A DNA stretch of 64,000 bases from an uncultured Prevotella sp. (GTDB lineage: Bacteria; Bacteroidota; Bacteroidia; Bacteroidales; Bacteroidaceae). The notes beneath the pieces were generated by a model that searched no databases, was not told the DNA's origin, and worked only from the letters and a program-made list of their open reading frames with translations. How positions within the stretch are numbered: position 1 is the first letter of the stretch; each line of letters starts with the position of its first letter. Location of the stretch: positions 52,757-116,756 of the forward strand of contig URUK01000007.1 of the NCBI GenBank assembly GCA_900551055.1, written 5' to 3'. Positions 7,390 through 17,550 of this stretch are shown here, in pieces. The translations under genes were made by a program, and so were the position numbers.

Positions 7390-10300
7390 TTATTTGTCAT
7401 TTTTCTTGTTTTCTACCGGACGGGTGTACTGCAACAGCTCGGTGTCAACGGTTGCGTTGTCGTCGTCGAACTCAAGCGGCTTAACCTTCTCCTGCAAGTA
7501 TTGGAATATGTAGAAGAGCGCCGGAACTATCAGAAGCTGGCAAATCATACCTATAAGCATACCGCCGATTGCGGCTGCGCCGAGGGTCATGTTGCCGTTA
7601 TATCCCACACCTGTAGGCCGGAGCAACGGCATAAGACCGATAATCATCGCCAAAGAAGTCATCAAAATCGGTCGCAGACGGGCTTGGGCACCAAGCACTG
7701 AAGCCCATGAGAGTGCCATACCTGTTCTTCTTCGCTCGAGGGCGAACTGCACGATAAGGATGGCGTTCTTGGCCAAAAGTCCGATAAGCATGATGAGCGC
7801 AATCTGCATGTAGATGTCGTTCTGCTTTCCGAACAGGTCTGTGAATATGAACGCGCCGGCGATACCGAACGGAATTGACAATATGACTGACAGAGGTACG
7901 AGATAACTCTCATACTGTGCGCTCAAAATCAGGTACACGAAGGTAAGGCAGAGCACGAAGATAATCATCGTGGAACTGCTTGATTCCTGCTCTGAACGTG
8001 TCAGACCGGAGAACTCGTAGCCGAAACCTGTCGGCAATGTGGTGCTTGCCACTTCCTCAACGGCGCGTATGGCGTCACCCGAAGAGTAGCCGTCGGCTGC
8101 GGTGGCGTTGATGTCGATTGACGTGAACAGGTTGAAACGTGCGATTTCCTGTGGACCGTAGACCTTTGTCATCGTCACGAACTCGTTGATTGGAGCCATG
8201 CCACTGCTTGTCCTTACATAAATGTTGTTCATGCTGTTCAGGTTCTCTCGCATCTTCGGGTCAGCCTGAATCATGACACGGTAGAGCTTACCGAACGAGT
8301 TGAAGTTCGACGCATACAGACCGCCATAATATCCCTGCATTGCCGTAAGCACGGTGCTCGGGTCGATGCCGCTCTGCTTGCACTTCTCGACATTTACGTC
8401 GATTTGGTACTGCGGGTACTGTGAGTTGTACGAAGTCATGGCCGTTGCAATCTCGGGACGCTTGTTCAACTCTGCCAGGAAGTTCTGTGTTATGTTGAAG
8501 AAGTTGTTGACATCGCCACCGGTACGGTCAAGCATTGAGAATGTCAGACCGTTGGTTGCCGAGAAACCTTGCACCATAGGCGGCTGGAACGCCAGTATCT
8601 GTGCGCCCTTGATGGCAGCCGTCTGCTTGTAAATCATGGCGAGCACCATCTTCGAACCCATGCTGTGTACGTCAAAATACTTCATGAATCCTTCTTCCTT
8701 GTCACGTGCCTCAAACGACTTGAGCTTGATGACGAACGTTCCTTGGTTGGTTCCTTGGCCGGAGATGAAGTTGTAACCGGTGATGCGCAGACGGTTCTCG
8801 ATTGCCGGGTTGGTGGCAAGCATGGAGTCTACTTGGTCCATAACTTCATTGGTCTTGGTAAGAGATGTACCTGGAGCGGTTGAAACCGTACAGAACACCG
8901 TACCCGTATCCTCGTCAGGAACAAGGCCTGTCCTGGTGTTCATAGCCGTAAACACGAGGGCTGCTATGCCGACAAGTACGGAAACGATTGGGATAGCCGG
9001 CTTCTCAACAATCTTGCGGACGCTCTTCGTGTATTTGTCCTGCACCTTGCCGTAAGCCCCGTTGAATGCGGCGCTGAAGCGGTCGAGCAGCGACATCTTG
9101 CGTGCAGAGCCGTCTTCGTTCTTCGGTTTCAGGAGGATTGCACACAACGCAGGAGACAACGTCAACGCGTTGATAGCCGAGATGACGATTGAGATAGCCA
9201 TCGTAATACCGAACTCCTTGTAGAACGTTCCCGACGTTCCGCCGATGAACGACACAGGAATGAACACTGCAGACATCACAAGCGTGATGGATACAATTGC
9301 TCCGGAGATTTCATTCATCGCGTCGATAGAGGCCTGGCGTGCCGACTTATAGCCAAGGTCGAGCTTCGCATGGACGGCCTCGACGACGACAATGGCGTCA
9401 TCGACGACTATCGCAATGGCCAAGACTAACGCCGAGAGCGTAAGCAGGTTGAGCGAGAAGCCGAACACATAGAGGAAGAAGAACGTACCGACAAGTGACA
9501 CCGGCACCGCGATAAGCGGTATGAGCGTCGAACGGAAGTCCTGCAAGAAGATGAATACGACGATGAACACCAGCACGAACGCCTCTATGAGGGTGTGTAC
9601 AAGGTTGTCGATTGACGCGTAAAGGAACTCCGTCACGTCCTGCATGTACTTGATTTCCACGCCCGGAGGCAACAGTTCGCGCTGCTGGTCGATAACTTTC
9701 TTAATGTCGTTGACTATCTGCGTAGCGTTAGAACCTGCGGTCTGTGTCACCATCATCATGACGGCGGGTCTGCCGTCAACCTTTGACGTAACGCTGTAAT
9801 AAAGTCCGCCAAGCTCTACTCGTGCGACGTCCTTCACGCGGATGGTGTTGCCGTTGGCGTCGCTTGATATTACCATGTTCTCGAACTCCGTAGGAGTCTG
9901 CAGGCGGCCACGGTACTTTATGGTGTACTCGTACTGGTTGTCGCTCTGCTCTCCGAACTTACCCGGAGCGGCCTCGATATTCTGCTCGGCAAGGATGCCG
10001 GCGATGTCAGACGGCATGAGGCCGTAGTTCTTCATCTTGATGGGGTCGAGCCATATACGCATTGAGTACGTCTTGGCACCCATCACTTCGCAGTCGCCCA
10101 CACCGTTGACACGTTTCAGCGCCGGGATGATGTTGATGTCGGCGTAGTTCTGCAAGAATTTCTCGTCGTAACGCTCGGGGTCGCCGACGATAGACATAAG
10201 GAGCACCGTAGAGGTCTGTCGCTTCTGCACGGTGACACCGGCTCTGGTAACTTCCGCCGGAAGAAGTGCGGATGCTTGCGATACGCGGTTCTGCACGTTC

Positions 10301-10617
10301 ACCTGGCACATGTCGGCGTTCATTCCTTGTTTGAAGAACACCGTGATGCGGCCCGAGCCTTCGTTCGTAGCGGTGGATGTCATGTAGGTCATGCCTTCCA
10401 CACCGTTGATCTGCTCTTCCAAAGGCACGATGACCGAGTTCAACACGGTCTGTGCGTTGGCTCCCTGATAGTTTGCGCTCACGCTGACGGTAGGGGGCGC
10501 AACGTCAGGGTACTGCTCCATAGGCAGCGAAACCAATCCGATAAGACCCAGGATGACTGTCAGGATTGAGATGACCGTTGACAGCACCGGGCGCTTTATG
10601 AAGTTGTCTAATCTCAT
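7390..10617 (-). CDS. RND efflux pump, AcrB/MexB (HAE1) family
   Basis: 1075 residues, full length for a hydrophobe/amphiphile RND transporter. The N-terminus (MRLDNFIKRPVLSTVISI) is the first membrane segment; a porter domain follows; the proton-relay Asp pair is present in AIAIVVDDAIVVVE (transmembrane segment 4), and SAQYESYLVPLSVILSIP plus LARNAILIV-like LAKNAILIVQFALE in the C-terminal half are family signatures. It sits in the cytoplasmic membrane as a trimer and uses the proton gradient to drive drugs or other amphiphiles out. It is the middle gene of an adaptor-pump-channel operon. A 137-base inverted repeat separates it from the adaptor gene. Confidence 0.97.
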   Translation of the reverse strand: MRLDNFIKRPVLSTVISILTVILGLIGLVSLPMEQYPDVAPPTVSVSANYQGANAQTVLNSVIVPLEEQINGVEGMTYMTSTATNEGSGRITVFFKQGMNADMCQVNVQNRVSQASALLPAEVTRAGVTVQKRQTSTVLLMSIVGDPERYDEKFLQNYADINIIPALKRVNGVGDCEVMGAKTYSMRIWLDPIKMKNYGLMPSDIAGILAEQNIEAAPGKFGEQSDNQYEYTIKYRGRLQTPTEFENMVISSDANGNTIRVKDVARVELGGLYYSVTSKVDGRPAVMMMVTQTAGSNATQIVNDIKKVIDQQRELLPPGVEIKYMQDVTEFLYASIDNLVHTLIEAFVLVFIVVFIFLQDFRSTLIPLIAVPVSLVGTFFFLYVFGFSLNLLTLSALVLAIAIVVDDAIVVVEAVHAKLDLGYKSARQASIDAMNEISGAIVSITLVMSAVFIPVSFIGGTSGTFYKEFGITMAISIVISAINALTLSPALCAILLKPKNEDGSARKMSLLDRFSAAFNGAYGKVQDKYTKSVRKIVEKPAIPIVSVLVGIAALVFTAMNTRTGLVPDEDTGTVFCTVSTAPGTSLTKTNEVMDQVDSMLATNPAIENRLRITGYNFISGQGTNQGTFVIKLKSFEARDKEEGFMKYFDVHSMGSKMVLAMIYKQTAAIKGAQILAFQPPMVQGFSATNGLTFSMLDRTGGDVNNFFNITQNFLAELNKRPEIATAMTSYNSQYPQYQIDVNVEKCKQSGIDPSTVLTAMQGYYGGLYASNFNSFGKLYRVMIQADPKMRENLNSMNNIYVRTSSGMAPINEFVTMTKVYGPQEIARFNLFTSIDINATAADGYSSGDAIRAVEEVASTTLPTGFGYEFSGLTRSEQESSSSTMIIFVLCLTFVYLILSAQYESYLVPLSVILSIPFGIAGAFIFTDLFGKQNDIYMQIALIMLIGLLAKNAILIVQFALERRRTGMALSWASVLGAQARLRPILMTSLAMIIGLMPLLRPTGVGYNGNMTLGAAAIGGMLIGMICQLLIVPALFYIFQYLQEKVKPLEFDDDNATVDTELLQYTRPVENKKNDK

Positions 10618-10626
10618 TGTTTTATC

Positions 10627-10752
10627 TTTTAAGTTGACAAGTTAACCAGAGACGAGCAGACAAGGATATTTGCTTTGTACTCAGGCAACATGACAGATAG
10701 AGCCTGTACATGACTTGTCTGCTTGTCACTCGTCTGCTTGTTCCTTGTAAAA
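10627..10752. repeat. Word hairpin with GACAAG / CTTGTC arms inside efflux operon
   Basis: GACGAGCAGACAAGG on one side and CTTGTCTGCTTGTCACTCGTCTGCTTGT on the other pair over about 100 bases. The same words recur at 21555-21580 and 30720-30790. Being inside an operon it may tune the ratio of adaptor to pump. Confidence 0.7.
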
Positions 10753-10754
10753 AA

Positions 10755-11945
10755 CTATTTTGTCAAGTTTTCCTTGAGCTTGTTCAGGTCGTTCTGGCTT
10801 GCGCCCATTTGGCTGGTCTTCTTCAGCTTTTCCTGATACTGCGCTTCGGTGATAGGCGTTATCTGCATTCCGTCCTTCAGGGTTGTAACGCCCTTCACTA
10901 CGATACGGTCGCCGGCCTTCAGTCCGCTTTCTATAATGTAGCTCTTTCCGTCGTTGTTGGGGTTGATGTTCACATTGGTGTATTTAACCTTGTTGTCCTT
11001 TCCTACTACGTAAACGAAGTAGCGGTCCTGCACCTGTACCACTGCGTCTTGCGGCAATACAATGACGCCTGTGCTTACGTGCGGCACGATAATGTAGCCC
11101 GAGCCGCCGCTCTTGAGCAGGTGTTCGGGGTTGGGGAAGTCTGCGCGCATCGATACAGAGCCTGTAGACTGGTCGATTACACCGCTGACGGCAGCCACTT
11201 TTCCGTCGTGGTTATACGTTGTTCCGTCGGCCAGCTGCAGCTTGACTGCCGGGTATTCGCTTATTGCTGCGTGAAGTCCTCCCTTTTCTTTTGTCATGTC
11301 GAGCATGTCTTTCTCGGTCATTGAGAAGTACACCTGCATCGTGTTGATGTCCGACACGGTGGTCAGCGCCTGTGCGCTCGACGCGCTTACGAGTGCTCCA
11401 ACGCGGTAGGGCAGGTCGCCCACAACGCCGTCAGACGGGCTGGTTACATAGCAGAAGTCCAAGTTCTGCTTTGCCGACACGTAGTTGGCCTTGGCCTGTG
11501 CCAGCGCGGCCTGTGCGTTCTCGTAGCTGTTTTTCGACGATTGCAGCTCGTAAGTACCGATTACGTTGTTGGCAAACAGCTTCTGGTTGTTCTCGTAAGT
11601 CAGCTTTGATGTGTTGAGCTGAGCTTCGGCAGAGTTGACGGCGGCCTTTGCCTGGCGCACCGCCGCTTCATAAGTTACCTTGTTGATTTCGAACAGCACC
11701 TGTCCTTTCTTTACTGTCTGTCCTTCCTTGACATACATCTTCGTGATAAATCCTGAAACCATCGGACGAATCTCAACGTCCTGCACACCACGGATTGTGG
11801 CCGGGTAAGTGGTTTGCAGTTCGGCGTTTTGGGTTTCGATTGTCCTCACGGCGTACTCGTTGTCGCCGCTTCCACCTTGCTTGCCGCCGCACGATGCAAG
11901 CATCACGGCAGCCATTGCGAGCAATAGAAAATTGTTCTTTTTCAT
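10755..11945 (-). CDS. RND efflux periplasmic adaptor (membrane fusion protein), lipoprotein
   Basis: 396 residues. Lipoprotein signal MKKNNFLLLAMAAVMLASC with Cys19. The biotinyl-lipoyl-like hairpin is seen around RPMVSGFITKMYVKEGQTVKKGQVLFEI, followed by a long alpha-hairpin with alternating Ala, Gln and Asn, then a beta-barrel (PYRVGALVSAS) and the membrane-proximal domain (GLKAGDRIVVKGVTTLKDGMQI). It would be anchored to the inner membrane and bridge the pump and the outer-membrane channel, as AcrA does. First gene of the operon; a TAnnTTTG box for it lies at 12047-12054. No local repressor gene is adjacent. Confidence 0.95.
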   Translation of the reverse strand: MKKNNFLLLAMAAVMLASCGGKQGGSGDNEYAVRTIETQNAELQTTYPATIRGVQDVEIRPMVSGFITKMYVKEGQTVKKGQVLFEINKVTYEAAVRQAKAAVNSAEAQLNTSKLTYENNQKLFANNVIGTYELQSSKNSYENAQAALAQAKANYVSAKQNLDFCYVTSPSDGVVGDLPYRVGALVSASSAQALTTVSDINTMQVYFSMTEKDMLDMTKEKGGLHAAISEYPAVKLQLADGTTYNHDGKVAAVSGVIDQSTGSVSMRADFPNPEHLLKSGGSGYIIVPHVSTGVIVLPQDAVVQVQDRYFVYVVGKDNKVKYTNVNINPNNDGKSYIIESGLKAGDRIVVKGVTTLKDGMQITPITEAQYQEKLKKTSQMGASQNDLNKLKENLTK

Positions 11946-12046
11946 ACCTATTTATTGAAACTATTTTGAGATTTTCTTATTAAATGCCGACGTCATGAAC
12001 GCCCGGAACGGTGAAAACTATTTTTGTCCGTCCGGTTTTCGGAGTG

Positions 12047-12054
12047 CAAATGTA
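12047..12054 (-). promoter_or_regulatory. Probable -7 box of the efflux operon
   Basis: TACATTTG on the minus strand fits TAnnTTTG; transcription would start near 12040, leaving a leader of about 95 bases. I do not find a good -33 TTTG at the right distance, so confidence is modest. Confidence 0.45.
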
Positions 12055-12394
12055 CATATTATAATCGTATTTTATAGCAGGTCTAAATGATAATTATCGT
12101 GTTTTAACTTTATTTTGTTCGGGAATTGCCTGCCATAAAGGGGGTTGGAGGGCATCCGGCGTGAAGTCGGCAAGTGTCATGCCTGTAGGCGGAACATGCA
12201 CTGCGGCATGGTGGAATGCAGTGACGGCGCGTTAAGGATATTTAGTATTTCAGTGTTTAGGTTTAACATTCAAATACTGTCAAACGGGAAATCTCCATGT
12301 CGGTTGTGTCCGTTCACAGTGCGAGAAGCCGGCAGCCGTGTGGCGGAAAACGGTCTGTCAGAGTTTGAAATACCGCCATTTGTGCCGCAAAAAG

Positions 12395-12482
12395 CTGTGT
12401 TTTGCAATGCGGAAAGCGGTCTTTTGCGTTGTAAAAGGCCATCTTTTGCAGTGTAATTCACGGCCTTTTGCATGGCCGGAAA
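12395..12482. repeat. Cluster of AAAAGGCCRTCTTTT near-palindromes
   Basis: Units GCGGAAAGCGGTCTTTTGC, GTAAAAGGCCATCTTTTGC and CACGGCCTTTTGC in succession. The remainder of the 840-base gap (11946-12785) holds only the two divergent promoters. Confidence 0.75.
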
Positions 12483-12625
12483 ATGCCGGATTATGTGCGC
12501 CCGGCCGTAACCCGTTGGCTTGCAGGCATATACCAAATCAGCTGTTTCTGGGCTTTTTTTATGTAAAAGTCTGTTTGTGCCGCTGCGAAAGGCGTTTTAG
12601 CCATTGTTAATTAACATTCTAAGGC

Positions 12626-12654
12626 TTGCTTTTGGTTAACGTATCTTAATTTTG
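12626..12654 (+). promoter_or_regulatory. Promoter of the TonB-type receptor gene
   Basis: TTG at 12626-12628, 18 bases, TAATTTTG at 12647-12654. The predicted leader is about 125 bases. Confidence 0.55.
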
Positions 12655-12785
12655 GTAGGCTTTGTCTGTCGATTTAATGCTGGCTGACGGTATCGCCGAA
12701 ACGTTAAAAAACGACAAAAATCGGCTGCTGCCGTACCCGATTTCAAGGTCAAATTGTATAATAAGCAGAAACAAACAACATATCA

Positions 12786-15365
12786 ATGAACAACTTTCCA
12801 ACTTACATCAAACATCTTGCCTCGGCGTTGGCCATGCTGCTCTGCCTCGCCGCACCTGCCTGTGCGGCAGGCGGCAACGGCCTTGTTACGCTGACACTGG
12901 CCGACGAGCCGCTACCCGAAGCCCTGAAAAAGATAGAGCAGGCAGGCGACAAGAGCATCCTCTTTACTTACAGCGAGACCGGGCGTTACCGCGTAACGGC
13001 CACGATAAAGGACAAGACGCAGGCCGAAGCCATAGCCGTCGTGCTTGCCGGAAAGCCTTTCTCGTTTATCGAGAGGCAGGCTTACTTCGTGGTGCAGTAC
13101 AGCCGTGACGGCGCGAAAAGCACCGGAGTGACGGGCCGTGTGACTGATGACAAGGGCCGTCCGATGGGCTTCGCCAACGTGATAATGCTTTCCGCGCGCG
13201 ATACTTCTTATATAAGCGGCTGCGTTACCGAGGCCGACGGCTCGTTCGCTTTTCCCTCAATGCCGCGCGAGCAGTGCCTGCTAAAGGTGTCGTTCGTGGG
13301 TTTCAAGACGGTTCTTACGGACTGTCGGCAGACAAACGACATCGTGTTGCACGGCGATTCGCGGCTGCTCAAGGGCGTAACCGTCACCAACAACCGCCCC
13401 ATGGTTGAGCGGCGCGGCTCTACTTTGGTGGCTAATGTGGCCGGTTCGCCGCTTGCACAGATGGGTTCGGCTGACGACATGATAGCCAGTCTGCCCCTTG
13501 TCAGCGGCGAGGACGGCAGCTACAGCGTCATCGGTCGCGGCTCGGCGGAGGTCTATATCAACAGCCGCAAGGTGCGTGATGCCGCAGAACTGAAGCAGCT
13601 TCAGGCCGACGAGATACTTTCCGCAGAGATAATCATGAACCCCGGAGCGCGTTATTCGTCGGAAACCGGCGCGGTAATACGCCTCAAAACGAAGCGGAGG
13701 CAGGGGCAAGGGCTTAGCGGACAGGCCACAGCACTGTGGTCGCAGGGGCGCAACGGGCATGGAAACCAAGGCGTGTCGCTTAACTACCGCACCGGCGGAC
13801 TTGACATCTTCATGCGCGGATACTTCTTCGAGGACAACGATTACGGCTCCTCGTCAACCACTACCGCCATGTGGACGCGCTCCACGTGGCGCACCTCCAT
13901 ACACAACTCGGGCACTGACCGCAGTGCCAACTTCCGCGGCGAAATAGGCTTCAACTATGAGCCTGACGCGCACCAGTCGTTCGGCGTGCGCTACGTTCCC
14001 GGCAAACTGTTCGGCAAGGCACGCTCGCGGCGCACGGGCAACACCGTGGTATGCCGCGACGGTAGTCTCGTTGAAGAGCTTAACTCTGTGTCGTCCTCTG
14101 ACATGACAGCCGATTGGAGTCACTCCGTCAACGCATATTACAACGCCACGTTCGGTTTCTGGGGCGTCGACTTCAACGCCGACTATTATACGTCTGACCG
14201 GCATACGGGGCAGAAAGTCATGTATGACGGCGTTACCGATGCCTCGTCAATAAACGACGTAAGCAACCGGCTGTACGCCGTAAAGCTCGTGCTGTCGCGC
14301 CAGATAGGCAAGGGACAGCTGTCAGTTGGCACCGAAGAGACCTTTACCGACCGCCGTGACCGCTTCACGCAGAGCGGCTTTTCCGCCGATGCAGACGACC
14401 ATCTGCGCCAGTCTTACTACTCGGCCTTTGCCGATTACGGCATCACCCTCGGGCGGTTCAGCCTCTTGGCGGGCCTCCGTTACGAGCATCAGCGCACCAA
14501 ATACTTCGAGTCCGGCGTGCTCAACAGCGAGCAAAGCCCCACTTACGACGACTTTCTGCCGTCCCTGTCGGTCGATTACCAGCATGGCGACTTTGTCCTT
14601 TCGCTGGCTTACAGGCTGATGAAGTTGAGCCCGTCTTACCGCATGCTGTCGAGCGCAACAAGCTATTCAAGCAAGTACATGTACGCGAACGGCGACCCGA
14701 ACCTCGTTCCGCAGAAGCACAACTACGTCTCGCTGTTCGGCGGATGGAAGTGGATTAACTTAAGTCTGTTCTACGATTATACGAAAAACATGTACACAAC
14801 GTATTACAAGCCGTACAATGACGAGACCCATCCGGGCGTGATGTTGCAGACGATGGCAAGCATTCCGCACACGCAGCAGTATGGGGTTGCACTGTCGCTT
14901 ACGCCGAAAATAGGTTTGTGGCAGCCCAACTTCGAGGCTGACATCAGCTGGTATGACGCCGATGCAACGTCAATCGGCATAACGAAACACTGGAACGAGC
15001 CGGAAATAAAGTTGGAATTGGCCAACTACTTCACGTTCAACCACGGCTGGTTTGTCAAGTTGTACGGCACTTACACGTTCTATTCAAGGCAGAGCTACGC
15101 CGTCACACGCCCTGTGGGCTACGTCGATTTCCGCGTGGCAAAGACGTTCCTGAAGGACAAGTCGTTGAAGGTTGCGCTTGATGTCAAGGACATATTCGAC
15201 ACCCGCGTTTATCCTTTCACGGCATACGGCGACCGCACTTACTCGTCGAGCGACAACTACCGCGACTACCGGCGGATTGAACTAAGCCTTACGTACACGT
15301 TCAACGCCACGAAGAGCAAGTACCGCGGAAAAGGCGCCGGACAAAGCGAGAAACAGCGAATGTAG
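12786..15365 (+). CDS. TonB-dependent outer-membrane receptor with STN signalling domain
   Basis: 859 residues. A signal peptide ends near residue 27 (PACAAG). Residues about 30-110 form an STN domain (LADEPLPEALKKIEQAG...), the part of FecA-like transducers that touches the anti-sigma factor; about 117-195 is a carboxypeptidase-regulatory-like beta domain (TGRVTDDKGRPMGFANV); the rest is plug plus an outer-membrane beta-barrel of the kind found in Bacteroidetes (YEHQRTKYF, final RRIELSLTYTFNATKSK). It would import an unknown ligand, with TonB supplying energy, and signal its presence. The sigma and anti-sigma genes lie immediately downstream, supporting a transducer role. No SusD gene accompanies it, so a SusCD glycan system is unlikely. 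Confidence 0.85.
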   Translation: MNNFPTYIKHLASALAMLLCLAAPACAAGGNGLVTLTLADEPLPEALKKIEQAGDKSILFTYSETGRYRVTATIKDKTQAEAIAVVLAGKPFSFIERQAYFVVQYSRDGAKSTGVTGRVTDDKGRPMGFANVIMLSARDTSYISGCVTEADGSFAFPSMPREQCLLKVSFVGFKTVLTDCRQTNDIVLHGDSRLLKGVTVTNNRPMVERRGSTLVANVAGSPLAQMGSADDMIASLPLVSGEDGSYSVIGRGSAEVYINSRKVRDAAELKQLQADEILSAEIIMNPGARYSSETGAVIRLKTKRRQGQGLSGQATALWSQGRNGHGNQGVSLNYRTGGLDIFMRGYFFEDNDYGSSSTTTAMWTRSTWRTSIHNSGTDRSANFRGEIGFNYEPDAHQSFGVRYVPGKLFGKARSRRTGNTVVCRDGSLVEELNSVSSSDMTADWSHSVNAYYNATFGFWGVDFNADYYTSDRHTGQKVMYDGVTDASSINDVSNRLYAVKLVLSRQIGKGQLSVGTEETFTDRRDRFTQSGFSADADDHLRQSYYSAFADYGITLGRFSLLAGLRYEHQRTKYFESGVLNSEQSPTYDDFLPSLSVDYQHGDFVLSLAYRLMKLSPSYRMLSSATSYSSKYMYANGDPNLVPQKHNYVSLFGGWKWINLSLFYDYTKNMYTTYYKPYNDETHPGVMLQTMASIPHTQQYGVALSLTPKIGLWQPNFEADISWYDADATSIGITKHWNEPEIKLELANYFTFNHGWFVKLYGTYTFYSRQSYAVTRPVGYVDFRVAKTFLKDKSLKVALDVKDIFDTRVYPFTAYGDRTYSSSDNYRDYRRIELSLTYTFNATKSKYRGKGAGQSEKQRM

Positions 15366-15425
15366 TGCCGCCGTTACGCGGATAATGGCTAATTTTGCAG
15401 TGAAGAATTAGCCAAAAACAAACGA

Positions 15426-15935
15426 ATGGACAACGAAGAAAACAAGATAGAGCTGTTCCGCCGCATGTTCTGCGAGCATTATCCACGCCTGGTGAGGCTT
15501 GCCGTGCAGTTGACAGGCGACGATGAGGAGGGGCGTGACGTGGTTTCGGACGTGATGGAGACAGCCTGGCGCAACTTCGGCGGCATCGACACGGCACGCT
15601 ATGGCACATGGCTGCGCACCTGCGTGTACAACGCCTGCCTTAACAGATTGAAGCACCGGGACGTTGAAAGCCGCCATGCGGCACTGATAGCGGAGTCCTG
15701 TCGCACAGCCACAGATGCCGACAGCAGGGAGCGCGAACGGCTGTTGAGGCAGGTGGAGGCCGTTGCCGGACGGTTGGAAGAGCCTACGCGGACAATCATA
15801 CGGTTGTGTTACTACGAGCACAACACGTACAGCCAGACCGCCGCACGCCTCGGAATAAGCCCTGAAACAGTGAAAAAGCATATACGGAAAGCACTGCGCA
15901 TGATGCGCGAAGAAATCAAAATACAGGAGGATTGA
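15426..15935 (+). CDS. ECF-type RNA polymerase sigma factor
   Basis: 169 residues. Region 2 is seen at about 10-75 (FCEHYPRLVRLAVQLTGDDEEGRDVVSDVMETAWRNF) and region 4 at about 110-160 with the helix-turn-helix NTYSQTAARLGISPETVKKHIRKAL. It would recruit RNA polymerase to promoters of this receptor locus when released by the FecR-like protein. It lies 60 bases after the receptor; TAATTTTG at 15390-15397 may give it its own start. Its stop codon is three bases before the anti-sigma ATG, implying translational coupling. Confidence 0.95.
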   Translation: MDNEENKIELFRRMFCEHYPRLVRLAVQLTGDDEEGRDVVSDVMETAWRNFGGIDTARYGTWLRTCVYNACLNRLKHRDVESRHAALIAESCRTATDADSRERERLLRQVEAVAGRLEEPTRTIIRLCYYEHNTYSQTAARLGISPETVKKHIRKALRMMREEIKIQED

Positions 15936-15937
15936 CC

Positions 15938-16906
15938 ATGGACGACAACAGGAAACATCAAGATACAGACTTCAGCGAGGACGACATGAGGCTGCTCTAC
16001 GCCCTCGGCGAGGCCACAGGCGACTTGCCGTCGGCCGACGAAACGCAGTCGGCATGGGCGGCGTTTGAGGCAAAGCACCGCACGGATAGCCGCCGACGGC
16101 GCAGCCGCAAGGCCGCAAAATGGGCATTGGCGGCGGCTGCCGCCGTGGCTGTGGTTGTGCTCGTGATGCCTTGGCAGCGGCTTAGGGACGTGACAGAGGG
16201 TCTTGAAACGTTTACGGCAATGTACGTTCCGCAGCACGTCGAGCAGACGGTGAAGGGCGGCAACGCCGTCATCAGCACCCCTGCCGCCACCACCTTGCAG
16301 GCCGTTCTGCCTGACGGCACGCGCGTGTTGCTCGGCGCAAGTTCGCGCATTGAGTATCCCCGGAACTTCGACGGACTACAGACAAGGGAGGTGAAGCTCA
16401 CCGGCAAGGCGCGTTTCGAGGTGAAACATGACGCAGCAAAGCCGTTCACCGTCCATGCCGACGGCCTTGATGCGCGTGTGCTCGGCACTGTTTTTGATGT
16501 CAGTACCTATCCCGGCACACACGGCTCTGTGACGCTTTACAGCGGCAAAGTGCAGGTGAGCGCCGGTGGCGGAGTACGTCCGGAGACGCTGAAACCCGGC
16601 CAAAGGGCTATGTTCGACGGCAAGCAAGGGCTGAAAGTGACGGCTGTTGACATGCAGGCAGCAGCCGGATGGAGCAACGGCATGTTCAGTTTCGACGACG
16701 CAAGGCTTGAAGACGTGATGGCGGAAATAGGCGCATGGTACAATGTCAGCGTCAGTTTCCTGTCGCGTAAGCCGTTGGACGTGCGCGTACACTTCAACAT
16801 TCCGCGCACCGTAACGCTGCGACAGGCCGTAGAAGCACTTAACGACATGGGCATGGCCGTGTTCAGTTATGACGGGAAAAGGATTTCAGTGTCAGACAAA
16901 AAGTGA
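15938..16906 (+). CDS. FecR-family anti-sigma factor
   Basis: 322 residues from the ATG at 15938, which has AGGAGG six bases upstream; the alternative start at 15932 is a TTG overlapping the sigma stop. Residues about 1-60 are cytoplasmic and would bind the sigma factor; a single membrane segment follows (WALAAAAAVAVVVLVMPW); then the periplasmic FecR domain (LPDGTRVLLGASSRIEYP, VLGTVFDVSTYP) and a C-terminal DUF4974-like domain (FSFDDARLEDVMAEIGAWY). It would hold the sigma factor until the receptor's STN domain reports ligand. Confidence 0.93.
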   Translation: MDDNRKHQDTDFSEDDMRLLYALGEATGDLPSADETQSAWAAFEAKHRTDSRRRRSRKAAKWALAAAAAVAVVVLVMPWQRLRDVTEGLETFTAMYVPQHVEQTVKGGNAVISTPAATTLQAVLPDGTRVLLGASSRIEYPRNFDGLQTREVKLTGKARFEVKHDAAKPFTVHADGLDARVLGTVFDVSTYPGTHGSVTLYSGKVQVSAGGGVRPETLKPGQRAMFDGKQGLKVTAVDMQAAAGWSNGMFSFDDARLEDVMAEIGAWYNVSVSFLSRKPLDVRVHFNIPRTVTLRQAVEALNDMGMAVFSYDGKRISVSDKK

Positions 16907-17049
16907 CATTGCGTAATTTCAATATTCTACAGATAGCGTTTTTTTTGTATCAAAACGTCAAAGCGGAAATGTACGTTTGAACGGTCAAACCAGATGAAGC
17001 AAAGCGGCGGAAACGGCCTGTTGCGCATTGGAACGTGACCTGACGCAAC

Positions 17050-17145
17050 GCCATTGACGGCCTTTCGGGATGCAAAAGACGGCCTTTCGCATTCCGAAAG
17101 GCCGTCTTTTATATTGCTTTTTGCCGTCAAAAACCATTGTTTTTA
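17050..17145. repeat. Cluster of AAAAGACGGCCTTTC near-palindromes
   Basis: Units GACGGCCTTTCGGGATGC, AAAAGACGGCCTTTCGC and GAAAGGCCGTCTTTTAT follow each other. The rest of the gap 16907-17550 contains only the promoter of the next gene. Confidence 0.8.
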
Positions 17146-17432
17146 CGGTCTTTTTCACCCTAAACAAGGCTTTTCCAGGCTGTTTTCAGCCGTCAGTCAT
17201 TGCACACCAAGCGACTTTTTAGGCATAAACTGCTGATATTGAACATTTTATTTTTGCACGCATGAGAATGCGATATTTTGCCCTCTGATTTTTATTTTTC
17301 GGAATAACGCGGTCTCAATGCGTCAAGGAAAACCAATAAGTAAGCAACAACTGCCGTTGCGCTAACTTTTTGTTGTAACGTGCGGTGTGGTTTGTGGAGA
17401 TGTTAAAGGTTTGTTAAACGTGCAACGCCGGC

Positions 17433-17463
17433 TTTGTTTTTCAGTGATAAATACCTAACTTTG
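17433..17463 (+). promoter_or_regulatory. Strong-match Bacteroidetes promoter of the thioredoxin-like gene
   Basis: TTTG at 17433-17436, 19 bases, TAACTTTG at 17456-17463. Start near 17470, leader about 80 bases. Confidence 0.75.
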
Positions 17464-17550
17464 TTAGTTATAAGAATGGAAGTTGGCCTTGCGGCGGACT
17501 GTCGCCTTGGCATGGCTCCGTGCCGACGATAATCTTATAAGACTGAAAAC

